From Symsagittifera roscoffensis (taxonomy: Eukaryota > Xenacoelomorpha > Acoela > Convolutidae): a stretch of DNA of 64,000 nt. The DNA is taken from NCBI RefSeq assembly GCF_963678635.1, contig NC_087069.1, positions 46,084,276-46,148,275 on the forward strand. Direction: 5' to 3'. The translations under genes and the position numbers were made by a program. Position 1 is the stretch's first letter. The number at the start of each line of letters is the position of its first letter. The notes beneath the pieces were generated by a model that saw nothing but the letters and a program-made list of their open reading frames with translations, searched no databases and was not told the origin of the DNA. This document shows positions 47,320 through 57,258 of the stretch, one piece after another.

Positions 47320-47945
47320 TTATGAAACTTGTATTTTTGTTCCGACCCTTTTAAAAATTGGTTTGAACTTTGTTTTCGGGTGTGTTTTAGTTTTTTTCTT
47401 TTTTTTCTTTTTTCTTTTTTTAACATTTGTTTTCCGCGCAAAGTCAGGTACCAAAAATATTTATCGGAATGCGTCGAGTGATATATCATATTGAAGCACT
47501 TTCAATCGTGATTCTAACGACATTTAAATATTTCAAAACTTTTGGTCTAACTTCGAACTAATAGTGTGAGCGAGTAGGCTTACAATAGCTTATTTGAGCT
47601 TACTTTTTAGTTTTTGTCAGATAAAATTAATTTTTGGAGGATTTTAGAACCATTTGTGAACAAAGGTTAAAAAATTCCCAAAATTTCGGCAGAAAAATTT
47701 GATTTTTTTTTCGTTTTTCTAAACAATTTTCTTCAAAAACTGTTTTCTGAATGGGCTTTATTACTAAGATTTTCAAATATGCCTAGTATTATTTCGCTTA
47801 CATCTTTTTATCACACCATGCAGAAAAAAACGACATTAAATTAAAAAACAAAAATTATTTTTTGTATTTTTCTAAGACTGTGGTAAGAACATTCTTTGCT
47901 AGTTGCACAGTAACCTGCCATCTTTGTTACAATTAGTTTTGTTGC
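47320..47945. repeat. Diverged solo copy of the 16-23 kb mosaic repeat
   Basis: Shares the order 'tttttgttccgacccttttaaaa', 'cgggtgtgtttt', T/C tract, 'agtcaggtaccaaa', 'tatcagaatg'-like, 'gtaggcttacaata' and 'cacagtaacc' with 16.62-17.85 kb and 22.43-23.07 kb. Much older than the clustered copies. The LTR element begins just after it. Confidence 0.75.
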
Positions 47946-48655
47946 GTGAAGGTGATCAAAAACAAAAGAAAAATTTAAATAAAACATTATATCAGACAAA
48001 AGACCATTGTCTAAATTGTTTATTCTAAATTGGAGCGTGCCATTTAAATTAAAGCCTCTTTTCACTAAATCAGATATTGACTGATTTACTCTTATTAGGA
48101 CTATAAAATCTTGTTTTGAAAATCCACTCCTTTTTAAATACTTGTCCAATTTTTCTCATTTTTTCATGCTCAATATTTTAAAAGGGCGGCGATTATTAAT
48201 ACGTCCCTTTTAACTTAACTTGAAACAAACTGGATAAATATTTAGCAGTCTTGCCGGCTGCACTGAAATTCTCCTTGCTTTGATTAAGCAGAGGTGCACC
48301 TGCATTATGATGCATCAGAGAGAGTAATATGAATTTTTAATAAGACAAACTGAAGGCTGCGGTTTTCATCAAAGGGGACTAATAAGTTGAAGATATTTGA
48401 TTTGAAAAAATCAAATAAAAACTAGTTGAAAATTCCCTTATTAGAAAGGGAGAACAAAGGAGCAGGTGAAATCTGAATAATTAAAGATTGAATCAGCCGC
48501 CGGTTTATGCTTACGAGCAAAAGGACTGGCCTGAAATCTTCAGTGTTTCATTTTGCTCAGTCAGCAGCAAGTCATTTCTCTTCAGTCAGATCTTTTAAAA
48601 ATAAATAATTTTTCTTTTCTGTCCTAACACTAAAATTAATCTAGCCCTTTTCATT

Positions 48656-48664
48656 TATAAAAAG
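48656..48664 (+). promoter_or_regulatory. LTR TATA box
   Basis: TATAAAAAG, also present in the 3' LTR at 56,812-56,820. It is the expected core promoter for the genomic RNA, and AATAAA motifs lie nearby (48,599 and about 48,666). Confidence 0.55.
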
Positions 48665-48734
48665 AGAATAAATTCTCATTTTAAGTTTGATTTGAAAAAT
48701 TATAAATCGAGATAATCGAGATACGCACCCCCGA

Positions 48735-48839
48735 GGAAGTCTGGACTACAAGTACCCAAAGGACTACGGCAAGACGATTCAGACGACCCAACCAGAAGTG
48801 CTGACTTGGACAAACATCAAGGGCAACCATACATACTAA
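48735..48839 (+). other. GC-richer open stretch in the LTR leader
   Basis: Thirty-four sense codons then TAA, reading G-S-L-D-Y-K-Y-P-K-D-Y-G-K-T-I and on. It has protein-like composition unlike the rest of the LTR, but no ATG. Present in both LTRs with one substitution. It may be a remnant of captured coding DNA or a structured RNA segment. Confidence 0.3.
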
Positions 48840-49045
48840 TCAGCCACCGACCTTAGTAAGAAGATAAAAAATTGATGAACAAAATAAGATTAGCTCAACC
48901 TCCCCTCATAGGTATATTTCTTTAAGCTGTTCGATTCGTTTATATAATCTAATAACCCAGTGCTTTGTATCCAACCAACTAATTAATTCATACCTTTTCT
49001 AACTATTGTTTCTACTCTACTTTTTGTCAAGACAATTTGACGATC

Positions 49046-49055
49046 TAAGGTGAGA
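49046..49055 (+). promoter_or_regulatory. Candidate splice donor in the 5' LTR
   Basis: CTAAG|GTGAGA is a strong donor sequence downstream of the TATA box. Joined to an acceptor such as TGTTTAG just before the late ORF (about 55,311), it could make a subgenomic message. Confidence 0.35.
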
Positions 49056-49113
49056 CTTATAAATTAGGATAAAATTACTAAGCATTCAACCAGCAATGAG
49101 CGCTTAGTAAAAC

Positions 49114-49131
49114 TGGTGCGACCGCAGCAGA
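49114..49131 (+). other. Primer-binding site
   Basis: tggtgcgaccgcagcaga starts with the TGG expected to pair with a tRNA CCA end, immediately after the LTR. The tRNA is not identified. Confidence 0.7.
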
Positions 49132-51526
49132 GAACTACTCCTTAAGAAATTCTTTTTCCAACAAACTCGAAACAGCTTTTAAAACTCAAAAAATATATTA
49201 TTATTAGGATCTGTGAGTATTTGTCAGATTAGTTTCCAACCTCAAAAAGCCAGAGACAATGGGTATCTTTCGATAGAAACACAATTTCATTGTCTTCTAC
49301 TTGACAGATATTCCTAGTAGGGTTCTTGCGAAATGCATCCCCTGCGCTAGCAGTCGCCCACGATATCCCTCCATCTCGAGGTCTATTAGACGGCTTTCTA
49401 ACTGACATTAGCTCATGAACTTAACTATTATCTATTATTATAATAATATATAAAATTTCTGAAAGAATCGTTCTCTGCCTAAGTCCGCTAGTAAGACATA
49501 ACCGTTTTGTCCAGTAATCTACTAAATTTTTGCCGAAACTTCAGTTTAAAGTTATCATCACTAAAATTAACGAAATTCTGTATTAAACTAAACTGCTCAA
49601 AAACTTATTAAATATCTTCAATTATTTTTTCGAGGGGGTTAAGTGGTCATATGTGCGATCTAAGAGTACCCTAAATTGTATGATAAATTGAATTCTTCAT
49701 CACATTATCTCAAACCATCCACGCTTGTTGCTATTTATTCTAATCCTTCATCATTTCTCGAGGCTTATCCTCAATTTTTCTTAAACTAATTTTAATTCTA
49801 TCCACCTTAAGATAACTTAAACCTAAATCATCCATCAGTAAAGCTACCAATTACTGAAACTAAGGAAGATAGTAACAAAAACCACGAAGGAAGGAACGGA
49901 TTTGGGTGTTTTTTAATAAATCATTAGTTTTCTTTGACACAGTTTAATTATACACCTAATAAATAATAAGATTACGCTTTAAAACCAATCTTAAACGTTA
50001 ACCACATAACACCAAACACCAAGTTTTAGTTTCAGCACAAAAATATCAGGTTTCACAACAAAAACACTGACACATCCACTTTATATTGATAAAATAGGTT
50101 TCATATGATAGCATAAGCACAAAAAAATTGATTTTTACCAGCCAAAGTTTTTGGTTTCAGTCTAGGTTTCAGTTATAGGGTCAAACGTTTTAGTTAAAAT
50201 AAGTATAGTTTCCGGTCAAAATTTTAAGTTTCTGTAAACGGATTCGGGTAAAACAGCAAAAGTTGAACTAGTCAAACCCAAATTTGGATACCATAAGTCA
50301 AAAACCTGGTCTTAAATGGTACGTTTTTGTTAGTTTCAGGTTTCAGAACACAAAAATTTTGACTTTCTAGAGAAAACTAACGGTGTTAAAACCCACCAAA
50401 CCAATTTTAAATTTTGGTTCCTAAGGCTGAAACGTACGTTTCAGAATTGGTGTTTTTGGTTTCAGAACCAAAAATCTTGCTTCCCGAGAAAAATTTTTGT
50501 GAAATATTGAAAGATAATAAGAATCTTTAATGCACTAACAAATTTTTAAACTCAAAAAACTTCTAGAAGGTGTTAGTTTGAGCCCTCAAACTTATAGTTT
50601 CAGAAAACTAAAATCGTCGTTTTAAGCTAAAATTTTCATCTTTTTGGCAATTTTATTGCTGGAATAGATATATATTAGAGACACCAACCTAAATTTTCAA
50701 TCTCAAAACTCTAAAACCAAGTGGTCAAACCATAGTTTCAGTTCTAGAAATCATAGTTTCAGCCGCAAAAACTTAGGTTTCCGCAAACAAATTTTTGATT
50801 TTGAAGTTACAAACCTGTTCAAAATTCTAATTTACACTAGACCAGCTATCAAAAACCAACTTTTTATTTTTATGCACCGAGTTTGAGAGAGTTTAAGAGT
50901 TTTAGGTTTGAGTTTTCAAAAACTAAGTTTAAGATATCAAAAGATTCGGTTTTCTCGAATTTTTTTGCAAGATAAAGCAAAAACCAGATATAATAAAGCG
51001 TATAGAGAATTTTAAGATTAAAAAAACTCAACTTCAGCTACCATAGTTTCAGGTTTCAGATTATCGTTTCAGTCAAAAAATTTTCTATAAATTTTTAACA
51101 AAAAAATTAAGTTTTGAACCAATAATAACCAATAAAGGCATATAGTTATATTGCTAACCATACCATAGCATCAAAAAAGATTCACTTGAACAAAGTTTTA
51201 GGTTTCAGTTAAGGAATCAGCAAATAAAAAACTTGAAAAACTTAGAAAAAATTTTAGAAAAATTTTTTTTTCCAAAGAAAATTTTTATTTCCTTATCTTA
51301 TTATTAATAACCTTTGTTAATATTCAAAAATTCCTAAGAGGTTTTCATTACTCTAAAACATACTAATCAAATAGTACAACTTAGCTTAAGAAAAAGAAAA
51401 CAAACAACGTAAAAATTAAAAACATTACAAGTTCATTCCAATTTCATTAGAAAAATTTAAATATTCTTTATATTGTTTATCACTCCCTAAATAAATATTT
51501 ATGTCCCTAAAATGATGTAAAACGCT
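49132..51526 (+). repeat. Long element leader with degenerate 'ggtttcag' repeats
   Basis: About 2.4 kb without a convincing ORF. From 50,010 to 51,220 the motif 'agtttcag/ggtttcag' recurs many times at irregular spacing, mixed with A-rich runs. This is a decayed minisatellite. A leader this long is unusual before gag. Confidence 0.65.
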
Positions 51527-51811
51527 ATGACCAACTTTTATCAAGTAAATACAACAGCATTTAATTTAAAACTAAAATTTAAAAAAAAATCCACAAAAAT
51601 TATTTGGTATATCACCAATATCCAAAAAGATCAAATCACAATTTTGTCCAAACACCCACACAAAAATATTCACGAATTAACCATTCTCTCCAGCAGCAAT
51701 ACCCCAGAGATAACTTCTATCTTAAAAAAGCTTAAACAGCCCCATAGCACTATTGATCTATCTAACAAAAATTCGTATTCATTGAACCCAGCAAACTTCA
51801 TTGTAACTTAA
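51527..51811 (+). CDS. Small ORF before gag (94 aa)
   Basis: Intact ATG frame ending 94 bases before gag. It is rich in K, N, S and I, with no recognised domain. It could be an accessory protein or the remnant of an N-terminal gag part. Not seen in other families I know. Confidence 0.4.
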   Translation: MTNFYQVNTTAFNLKLKFKKKSTKIIWYITNIQKDQITILSKHPHKNIHELTILSSSNTPEITSILKKLKQPHSTIDLSNKNSYSLNPANFIVT

Positions 51812-51904
51812 ATACAATTATTTCAGTCCGTACAATTGATCAGTACACAACACATCCAAACCCTTTATATATTGTTAACAAAACATTGAGTGAATTAAAC
51901 AAAG

Positions 51905-52999
51905 ATGGCAAACGTAGTAGCATACCCAGATTTAGCTCTCGAAAAGTTTACCGGCTTAGATCCGAATGAAGATGCAAGAGATTTTCTTGATATAGTAGAG
52001 AAAAAGATAGCATTTTCCCTAGGCACTAGACCAGGAGATGCAGGTGACGAACAAGACGCATATGATAACAGACAAAGAGCCTTATTTGGTTCAATATTAA
52101 GAGGTCCAGCCGCTCAATGGTATCAGGGATTAGCAGCAAACTTACCTTGGAATGATATAAGAGATCAATTCATAGATAGATTCACTGATGATAAAGACAA
52201 GTATAGGAGACGAATAGAAGCAGAAAACATAAAAAGACAACCTGATGAATTCATTAAAAGCTACATACATAGATTAAGCACCGCAGTAGACCGTGGATGG
52301 CCTAATCCAACTTTTAATGATGATCAAAGAACAGCAAAGAAAATGGAATTCTTTGTACGCGGCTTAAGCCCGCCAGGCTTGAAACAAAAGGCTCATCAAT
52401 TCCGAATTGAGAATCCACCCGCAACATGGCAACAATTAAAAGATCATACTGCAACAAAAGATTTAAGTTTTGCAGTAAGTAGTGAGTTTACTGGAACAGC
52501 TTCAAGTAGTGTTGATAATAAGTTGGAGATCGAAGGAATAAAGGGTCAGCTTAAAGAGTTAACAGGACTAATGAAGGATCATAAAATAAACGCAGCTTAT
52601 ACCCCACATGATCATAGAAACAAACAAAACAACCCAATGTTTTGCAACTGGTGTTGTATTTCAGGCCATACGATAAGACGTTGCTTAAAATATAACGATG
52701 AACAGGAGCAAAATTATGACTCGCTTCAATTAAGAGAGAATTCAAACAGAAGTTACCATTACTATAGTAAGAGTAGGTCAAGAGTAGACAACAAATTCAA
52801 TGACATAAATCCCCAACAAGAATTCAGGCATTTAACAAACTTCAATGAAGGTTCTCAATCACGTGACAGGTCGAACAGTAAAAAACCCTTCAACGAATAT
52901 AACGATTATCATTCACCTTACCAGATCCACAACTTTAGTAATGATGACATTCCAGGAGACTATACCAATAATGAGTGTGAACTTGTGAATTTAAACTAG
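51905..52999 (+). CDS. gag: Gag polyprotein (capsid and zinc knuckle), 364 aa
   Basis: Intact frame starting AAAGATGG. Residues ~10-185 look like a retrotransposon gag/capsid domain, with 'FTGLDPNEDARDFLDIVEKK', 'GPAAQWYQGL' and 'RRRIEAENIKRQPDEFIKSY' in the usual order. A CCHC zinc knuckle follows at C247-x2-C250-x4-H255-x4-C260, then a basic, serine- and asparagine-rich tail. It would package element RNA into particles. The stop is TAG; protease starts 41 bases later in another frame. Confidence 0.9.
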   Translation: MANVVAYPDLALEKFTGLDPNEDARDFLDIVEKKIAFSLGTRPGDAGDEQDAYDNRQRALFGSILRGPAAQWYQGLAANLPWNDIRDQFIDRFTDDKDKYRRRIEAENIKRQPDEFIKSYIHRLSTAVDRGWPNPTFNDDQRTAKKMEFFVRGLSPPGLKQKAHQFRIENPPATWQQLKDHTATKDLSFAVSSEFTGTASSSVDNKLEIEGIKGQLKELTGLMKDHKINAAYTPHDHRNKQNNPMFCNWCCISGHTIRRCLKYNDEQEQNYDSLQLRENSNRSYHYYSKSRSRVDNKFNDINPQQEFRHLTNFNEGSQSRDRSNSKKPFNEYNDYHSPYQIHNFSNDDIPGDYTNNECELVNLN

Positions 53000-53039
53000 A
53001 TCAGTCTCCGTCTGAACCAAAAATACAATTATATATTAA

Positions 53040-53735
53040 CTTTTCCAACATCCCGTCGGAGACAAAAATAAAAATAACGGTCTGGAAACCCAATTTCTAC
53101 TAGACACTGGAGCAACATGTTCGCTTATTAATTTTGACAGTTATGAACAATATTTTAAAATACAGCCTTTACAGCTGAATAAATGTAGATCAAATACAGT
53201 TGCTGTTAATGGAGAAAAACTTAAACTTATAGGTTATACTAACTTTGACTCAACTTTTGGGACAAACACTGATAATCCGGTAAAAATAAAAGCATGGATT
53301 TTAGCCAAGAATGGCTGCGATCTAAATATATTAGGAATGGATTTCATTTCTCACAACATTAAATCAATAAACCTTCCAACTTTAAACTTAGAATTAAAAA
53401 AATACCCAGATATAACAGTTCCTATCAGTGTTGTAAGAAGCAAAAGTTATCCATATCTAAGCTTTTATCAAAATGTACTTCTTGATAAAAATATAACTAT
53501 TGCACCAAAATCATCCCGCGTAATTTCAATTTCTCCAGCAGGCATGGTTTTCAAAGTAGGAACATCGTTTAGAATTGATAAGTCCTTAGAACAAAAAGGC
53601 ATCAATGCACAAAGCACTTATTGTAGGAATGAAATTAAGTCAATGCCTATCGTACTAAAAAATTCCAGAGCATCAAAAGTAGATATAAACAAAGGGGTAA
53701 TAGGCCAAACGTTTGAAAACATAGAAATAAAATAA
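53040..53735 (+). CDS. Retropepsin-like protease with C-terminal extension
   Basis: Open from after a TAA (53,037-53,039) to TAA at 53,735, 231 residues. It has no early ATG, so it depends on read-through, frameshift or splicing. The catalytic block is F-L-L-D-T-G-A-T (DTGA), and the second conserved block is N-I-L-G-M-D-F about 70 residues later, as in aspartic proteases of LTR elements. About 130 residues follow in the same frame, where RT would normally be approached, then the frame stops. Several stops sit between gag and this frame, so a simple gag-pro frameshift is unlikely as the sequence stands. Confidence 0.85.
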   Translation, partial: LFQHPVGDKNKNNGLETQFLLDTGATCSLINFDSYEQYFKIQPLQLNKCRSNTVAVNGEKLKLIGYTNFDSTFGTNTDNPVKIKAWILAKNGCDLNILGMDFISHNIKSINLPTLNLELKKYPDITVPISVVRSKSYPYLSFYQNVLLDKNITIAPKSSRVISISPAGMVFKVGTSFRIDKSLEQKGINAQSTYCRNEIKSMPIVLKNSRASKVDINKGVIGQTFENIEIK

Positions 53736-55303
53736 ACCCGTTTCTTCCTGCTTTAAAATATTAATCTAATTTAGTCTTACCAAAAAATAAGATTACGAGT
53801 ATTATCCTACAATTATACTACAATGAATAGCAATTCTGTATGACACCCAAAAAGATATGCCAAAATGCATGAACACGGATTTAATTCTTAACCGAGATCG
53901 AAAACAGTCAAGTACGCTAACAATTTTGGACCATCCTCAAAATCAAATAAAGATAAAGGGATCGGAAACCAATGGCTCAGACAAAAAAGTTTTTCGACTT
54001 CAACATATTTGCAAAAAAAAAAAAAAATTGCAAAAGGCCAGGAGTTTAAAATATCACAGTTTTACGAGTCTATAATAATTTCATTTTCAGGCGGTTTTAT
54101 TAACTGAAAATTCAGTATTACACTTAGGGGAATGTCAAATTACCCTACGTACAAAAACGAGAATTAATAGAGTGAAACCTTTGATGAAAGAACTAGCCAA
54201 TGTAAAATTGTAACAAACTCATTCTGCGAAGTTAATTTGCACCATCGGTTTCTTCTTAGGGCCCAAGTAGGGACCGATGACAAAAATTATTATCTTTGTA
54301 GTTTTCAAGTTACAAAATGCAAACTAGAAGAAATTCATCAAAAATTGAAATTTCACCTCCTTTCTTCTTAACACATTGAGTAAAGTTTTCATCAATGTTC
54401 TTTATCATAAAATGGGCGAACAAACGTTTTTCGACCCGACCCGCCGCAGATTTATGCCAGCATTTGTTGGTGGCTTCATGTAGCCTTTTTAAAATTATGG
54501 TACCATATTCTTTCAACAAAGCAAATGCTTGTTGGTGGCTGTATGCAGCCTTTGAGACTCTTATGATTCACTCCTCACAATTTGGCCAAAATATCAATTC
54601 GGTAGTTCAAAATCCACAACATGCAGGCATTTAAACTCTTAAAAACAACAAATTTTCAGAAGCAACACTTTGAAAATTGGACCGCATCATCCTTAAGATT
54701 GTTTACGTTAAATTTTTGCATCATAAAGTTCAGGATGACTTTCTGTACTATAGATGTGAACATGGATTGATGCAGAGGATTAAAACCAAAGAGAAACTAA
54801 TACACTTATCTTTTTGAATATTATACAGTTTGCAATTTGTCTGTTTAATTTTCCTTTTCTTCGATATTTCATTTGATTTGATTCTAATTCAAATCTTTTC
54901 TAATTATTATCAAAAAATGAAACGAAAATTGCTGGTTATGACAACCAGGTGGACATACATTTAAGATTAGGGGTTAATTAATGCCCAAATTTCCATTTTT
55001 TGCTTTAACTACATAAGTTTAATATCTGAGCTTAACTCAGTGTTGTAAAGTGCTTTATTCCTGTGGTTAATAAACACCATGATCGTCTTTCTTGTTTTGT
55101 ATTCCTGTGGTTAACAAACACCATGATCGTCTTTCTTCATTTGTTTTCCGTGGTGGGTTTGTGTGAAACCACAAGATTATATTTTCCACCTTTTATATAT
55201 ATATACAATTTTACACTTTGTCCTTCGTCGTTCAAACATTTGATAATTAGCCTTAATATCCGAATGTAATTCGGGATTTTGAAAATTTGGTCATTTTATA
55301 TTG
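53736..55303 (+). other. Element interior with no recognised domain
   Basis: Occupies the place of RT, RNase H and integrase but shows none of their motifs in any frame I read. It contains two short direct repeats: 'aatgcttgttggtggct'-type at about 54,460 and 54,525, and 'attcctgtggttaa' plus 'aaacaccatgatcgtctttc' at about 55,048 and 55,101. The sequence is not simply pol minus a deletion; it seems to be unrelated filler. Confidence 0.6.
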
Positions 55304-55990
55304 ATGTTTAGCAAAATGGAATACGACCCAATTTTAAACTGGAATTGCAGAAACGCAGACCCAGCACCAGAGGAGTTCAAAAGAAAGCTGCCCCTCAGGC
55401 AGAAACAACGGAAACCTCTAGCAGTTCAATCTTTGTCAATAGACGACGGGTTAAATAAGAACCCTCGCAATTTTCCTAGTTTAACCCAAAGATTGGAACT
55501 GCAGAAGTGCAGAGAAACCAAGTTAGATACGGAAAATCCAAAATATATAACGAGTTTAAAGTACTCAATAAAGGAAAATTATAACAGATGGAAACTGCCA
55601 TCGTTCATTGAAGTCGCCAACTCAACGACAATGGAAAAGGCGATGATGCCTATCGATTTCATAACTCAGCCAGAAGTGGTTATAAAGAACGAAAACAACT
55701 TCTGGAAATTAAAGAAGAGGGAGGAACACGGCTACATCCTCAAGGCAGGAGGCACGCAAGTCACCATTCCGTTCGAGGGAATAACTGCTTTTCCGAACCA
55801 TGTAAAAAACAGACAGGAAGAACAGGATGACATTCAACAACTTACGGACGGAATTAGCAGACTACGAATCAAAAACAAAATTAAAAAGAAGAAAATCGTG
55901 AAGTTGCAACAAAAGCTTGAGGCTTCACAGAGGAAGATGGCGATCCTCAGATCATACAATGTGGAGCTTGAATCCGGAAGGAAGCTCTAG
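55304..55990 (+). CDS. Late ORF of the retroelement, coiled-coil C-terminus (~228 aa)
   Basis: Intact frame. ATGs at 55,304 and 55,316, the latter in the better AAAATGG context. Residues ~1-170 are soluble-looking, with 'QSLSIDDGLNKNPRNFPSLT' and 'KYSIKENYNRWKLPSFIEVA'. From ~172 on, a lysine-rich heptad region ('QQLTDGISRLRIKNKIKKKK') predicts a coiled coil. No signal peptide or membrane segment, so it is not env-like. Its codon use is more GC-rich than the flanks. It ends 130 bases before the polypurine tract. Function unknown. Confidence 0.75.
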   Translation: MFSKMEYDPILNWNCRNADPAPEEFKRKLPLRQKQRKPLAVQSLSIDDGLNKNPRNFPSLTQRLELQKCRETKLDTENPKYITSLKYSIKENYNRWKLPSFIEVANSTTMEKAMMPIDFITQPEVVIKNENNFWKLKKREEHGYILKAGGTQVTIPFEGITAFPNHVKNRQEEQDDIQQLTDGISRLRIKNKIKKKKIVKLQQKLEASQRKMAILRSYNVELESGRKL

Positions 55991-56122
55991 ATAAAACCTA
56001 ACTTATCTTTATAACTTTTTCGTTTGATGTTCTCTTTAAATTTTATAACTATAGTTTTTAACCATTAAAGTGTTTAAATTTTCACCATGGTAACTGTAAG
56101 AATCAAACAGCTTAATTTTCTT

Positions 56123-56137
56123 AAAAAAAGGGGTGAG
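56123..56137 (+). other. Polypurine tract
   Basis: aaaaaaaggggtgag, directly before the TG of the 3' LTR, the expected plus-strand primer. It fixes the true LTR start at 56,139. Confidence 0.75.
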
Positions 56138-56138
56138 T

Positions 56139-57258
56139 TGTAGTATTGAGAAATACTACACAGACAAAAGACCATTGTCTAAATTGTTTATTCTAAATTG
56201 GAGCGTGCCATTTAAATTAAAGCCTCTTTTCACTAAATCAGATATTGACTGATTTACTCTTATTAGGAATATAAAATCTTGTTTTTAAAATCCACTCCTT
56301 TTTAAATACTTGTCCAATTTTTCTCATTTTTTCATGCTCAATATTTTAAAAGGGCGGCGATTATTAATACGTCCCTTTTAACTTAACTTGAAACAAACTG
56401 GATAAATATTTAGCAGTCTTGCCGGCTGCACTGAAATTCTCCTTGCTTTGATTAAGCAGAGGTGCACCTGCAATATGATGCATCAGAGAGAGTAATATGA
56501 ATTTTTAATAAGACAAACTGAAGGCTGCGGTTTTCATCAAAGGGGACTAATAAGTTGAAGATATTTGATTTGAAAAAATCAAATAAAAACTAGTTGAAAA
56601 TTCCCTTATTAGAAAGGGAGAACAAAGGAGCAGGTGAAATCTGAATAATTAAATGCTTACGAGCAAAAGGACTGGCCTGAAATCTTCAGTGTTTCATTTT
56701 GCTCAGTCAGCAGCAAGTCATTTCTCTTCAGTCAGATCTTTTAAAAATAAATAATTTTTCTTTTCTGTCCTAACACTAAAATTAATCTAGCCCTTTTCAT
56801 TTATAAAAAGAGAATAAATTCTCATTTTAAGTTTGATTTGAAAAATTATAAATCGAGATAATCGAGATACGCACCCCCGAGGAAGTCTGGACTACAAGTA
56901 CCCAAAGGACTACGGCAAGACAATTCAGACGACCCAACCAGAAGTGCTGACTTGGACAAACATCAAGGGCAACCATACATACTAATCAGCCACCGACCTT
57001 AGTAAGAAGATAAAAAATTGATGAACAAAATAAGATTAGCTCAACCTCCCCTCATAGGTATATTTCTTTAAGCTGTTCGATTCGTTTATATAATCTAATA
57101 ACCCAGTGCTTTGTATCCAACCAACTAATTAATTCATACCTTTTCTAACTATTGTTTCTACTCTACTTTTTGTCAAGACAATTTGACGATCTAAGGTGAG
57201 ACTTATAAATTAGGATAAAATTACTAAGCATTCAACCAGCAATGAGCGCTTAGTAAAA
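56139..57258 (+). repeat. 3' LTR, complete
   Basis: Begins with a palindromic tip (tgtagtatt-gag-aaatactaca, 56,139-56,160) after the polypurine tract and ends at 'cgcttagtaaaa', where it departs from the 5' copy. It lacks the 22-base insertion of the 5' LTR. TATA box at 56,812. Confidence 0.9.

Larger units (their letters stand above)
47993..49112 (+). repeat. 5' LTR, missing its outer 22 bases
   Basis: Matches the 3' LTR from 'cagacaaaagaccattgtct' onward. The palindromic tip that starts the 3' LTR is absent. It also carries 22 extra bases (in 'gattgaatcagccgccggtt', around 48,485-48,510) not in the 3' copy. Confidence 0.9.
47993..57258 (+). mobile_element. Gypsy-like LTR retrotransposon without visible RT/integrase
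   Basis: Two direct LTRs of about 1.12 kb bound 7 kb of internal DNA. In order: primer-binding site, a 2.4-kb leader, a 94-residue ORF, gag, protease, 1.57 kb without a recognised domain, a 229-residue ORF and a polypurine tract. I see no RT YxDD, RNase H or integrase HHCC/DDE pattern between protease and 3' LTR, and no room for a full pol. Aligned LTRs differ by about four substitutions in 1,098 bases by my reading, so the insertion is young. No target-site duplication is found, which fits loss of the 5' LTR tip. It probably moves, if at all, with enzymes from a related full element. Confidence 0.85.

Noticed and set aside
53736-55303. Degenerate reverse transcriptase between protease and the late ORF
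   Set aside because: No YxDD, 'LPQG' or integrase-like spacing of H/C or D/E was found in any frame by eye; a profile search would settle it.
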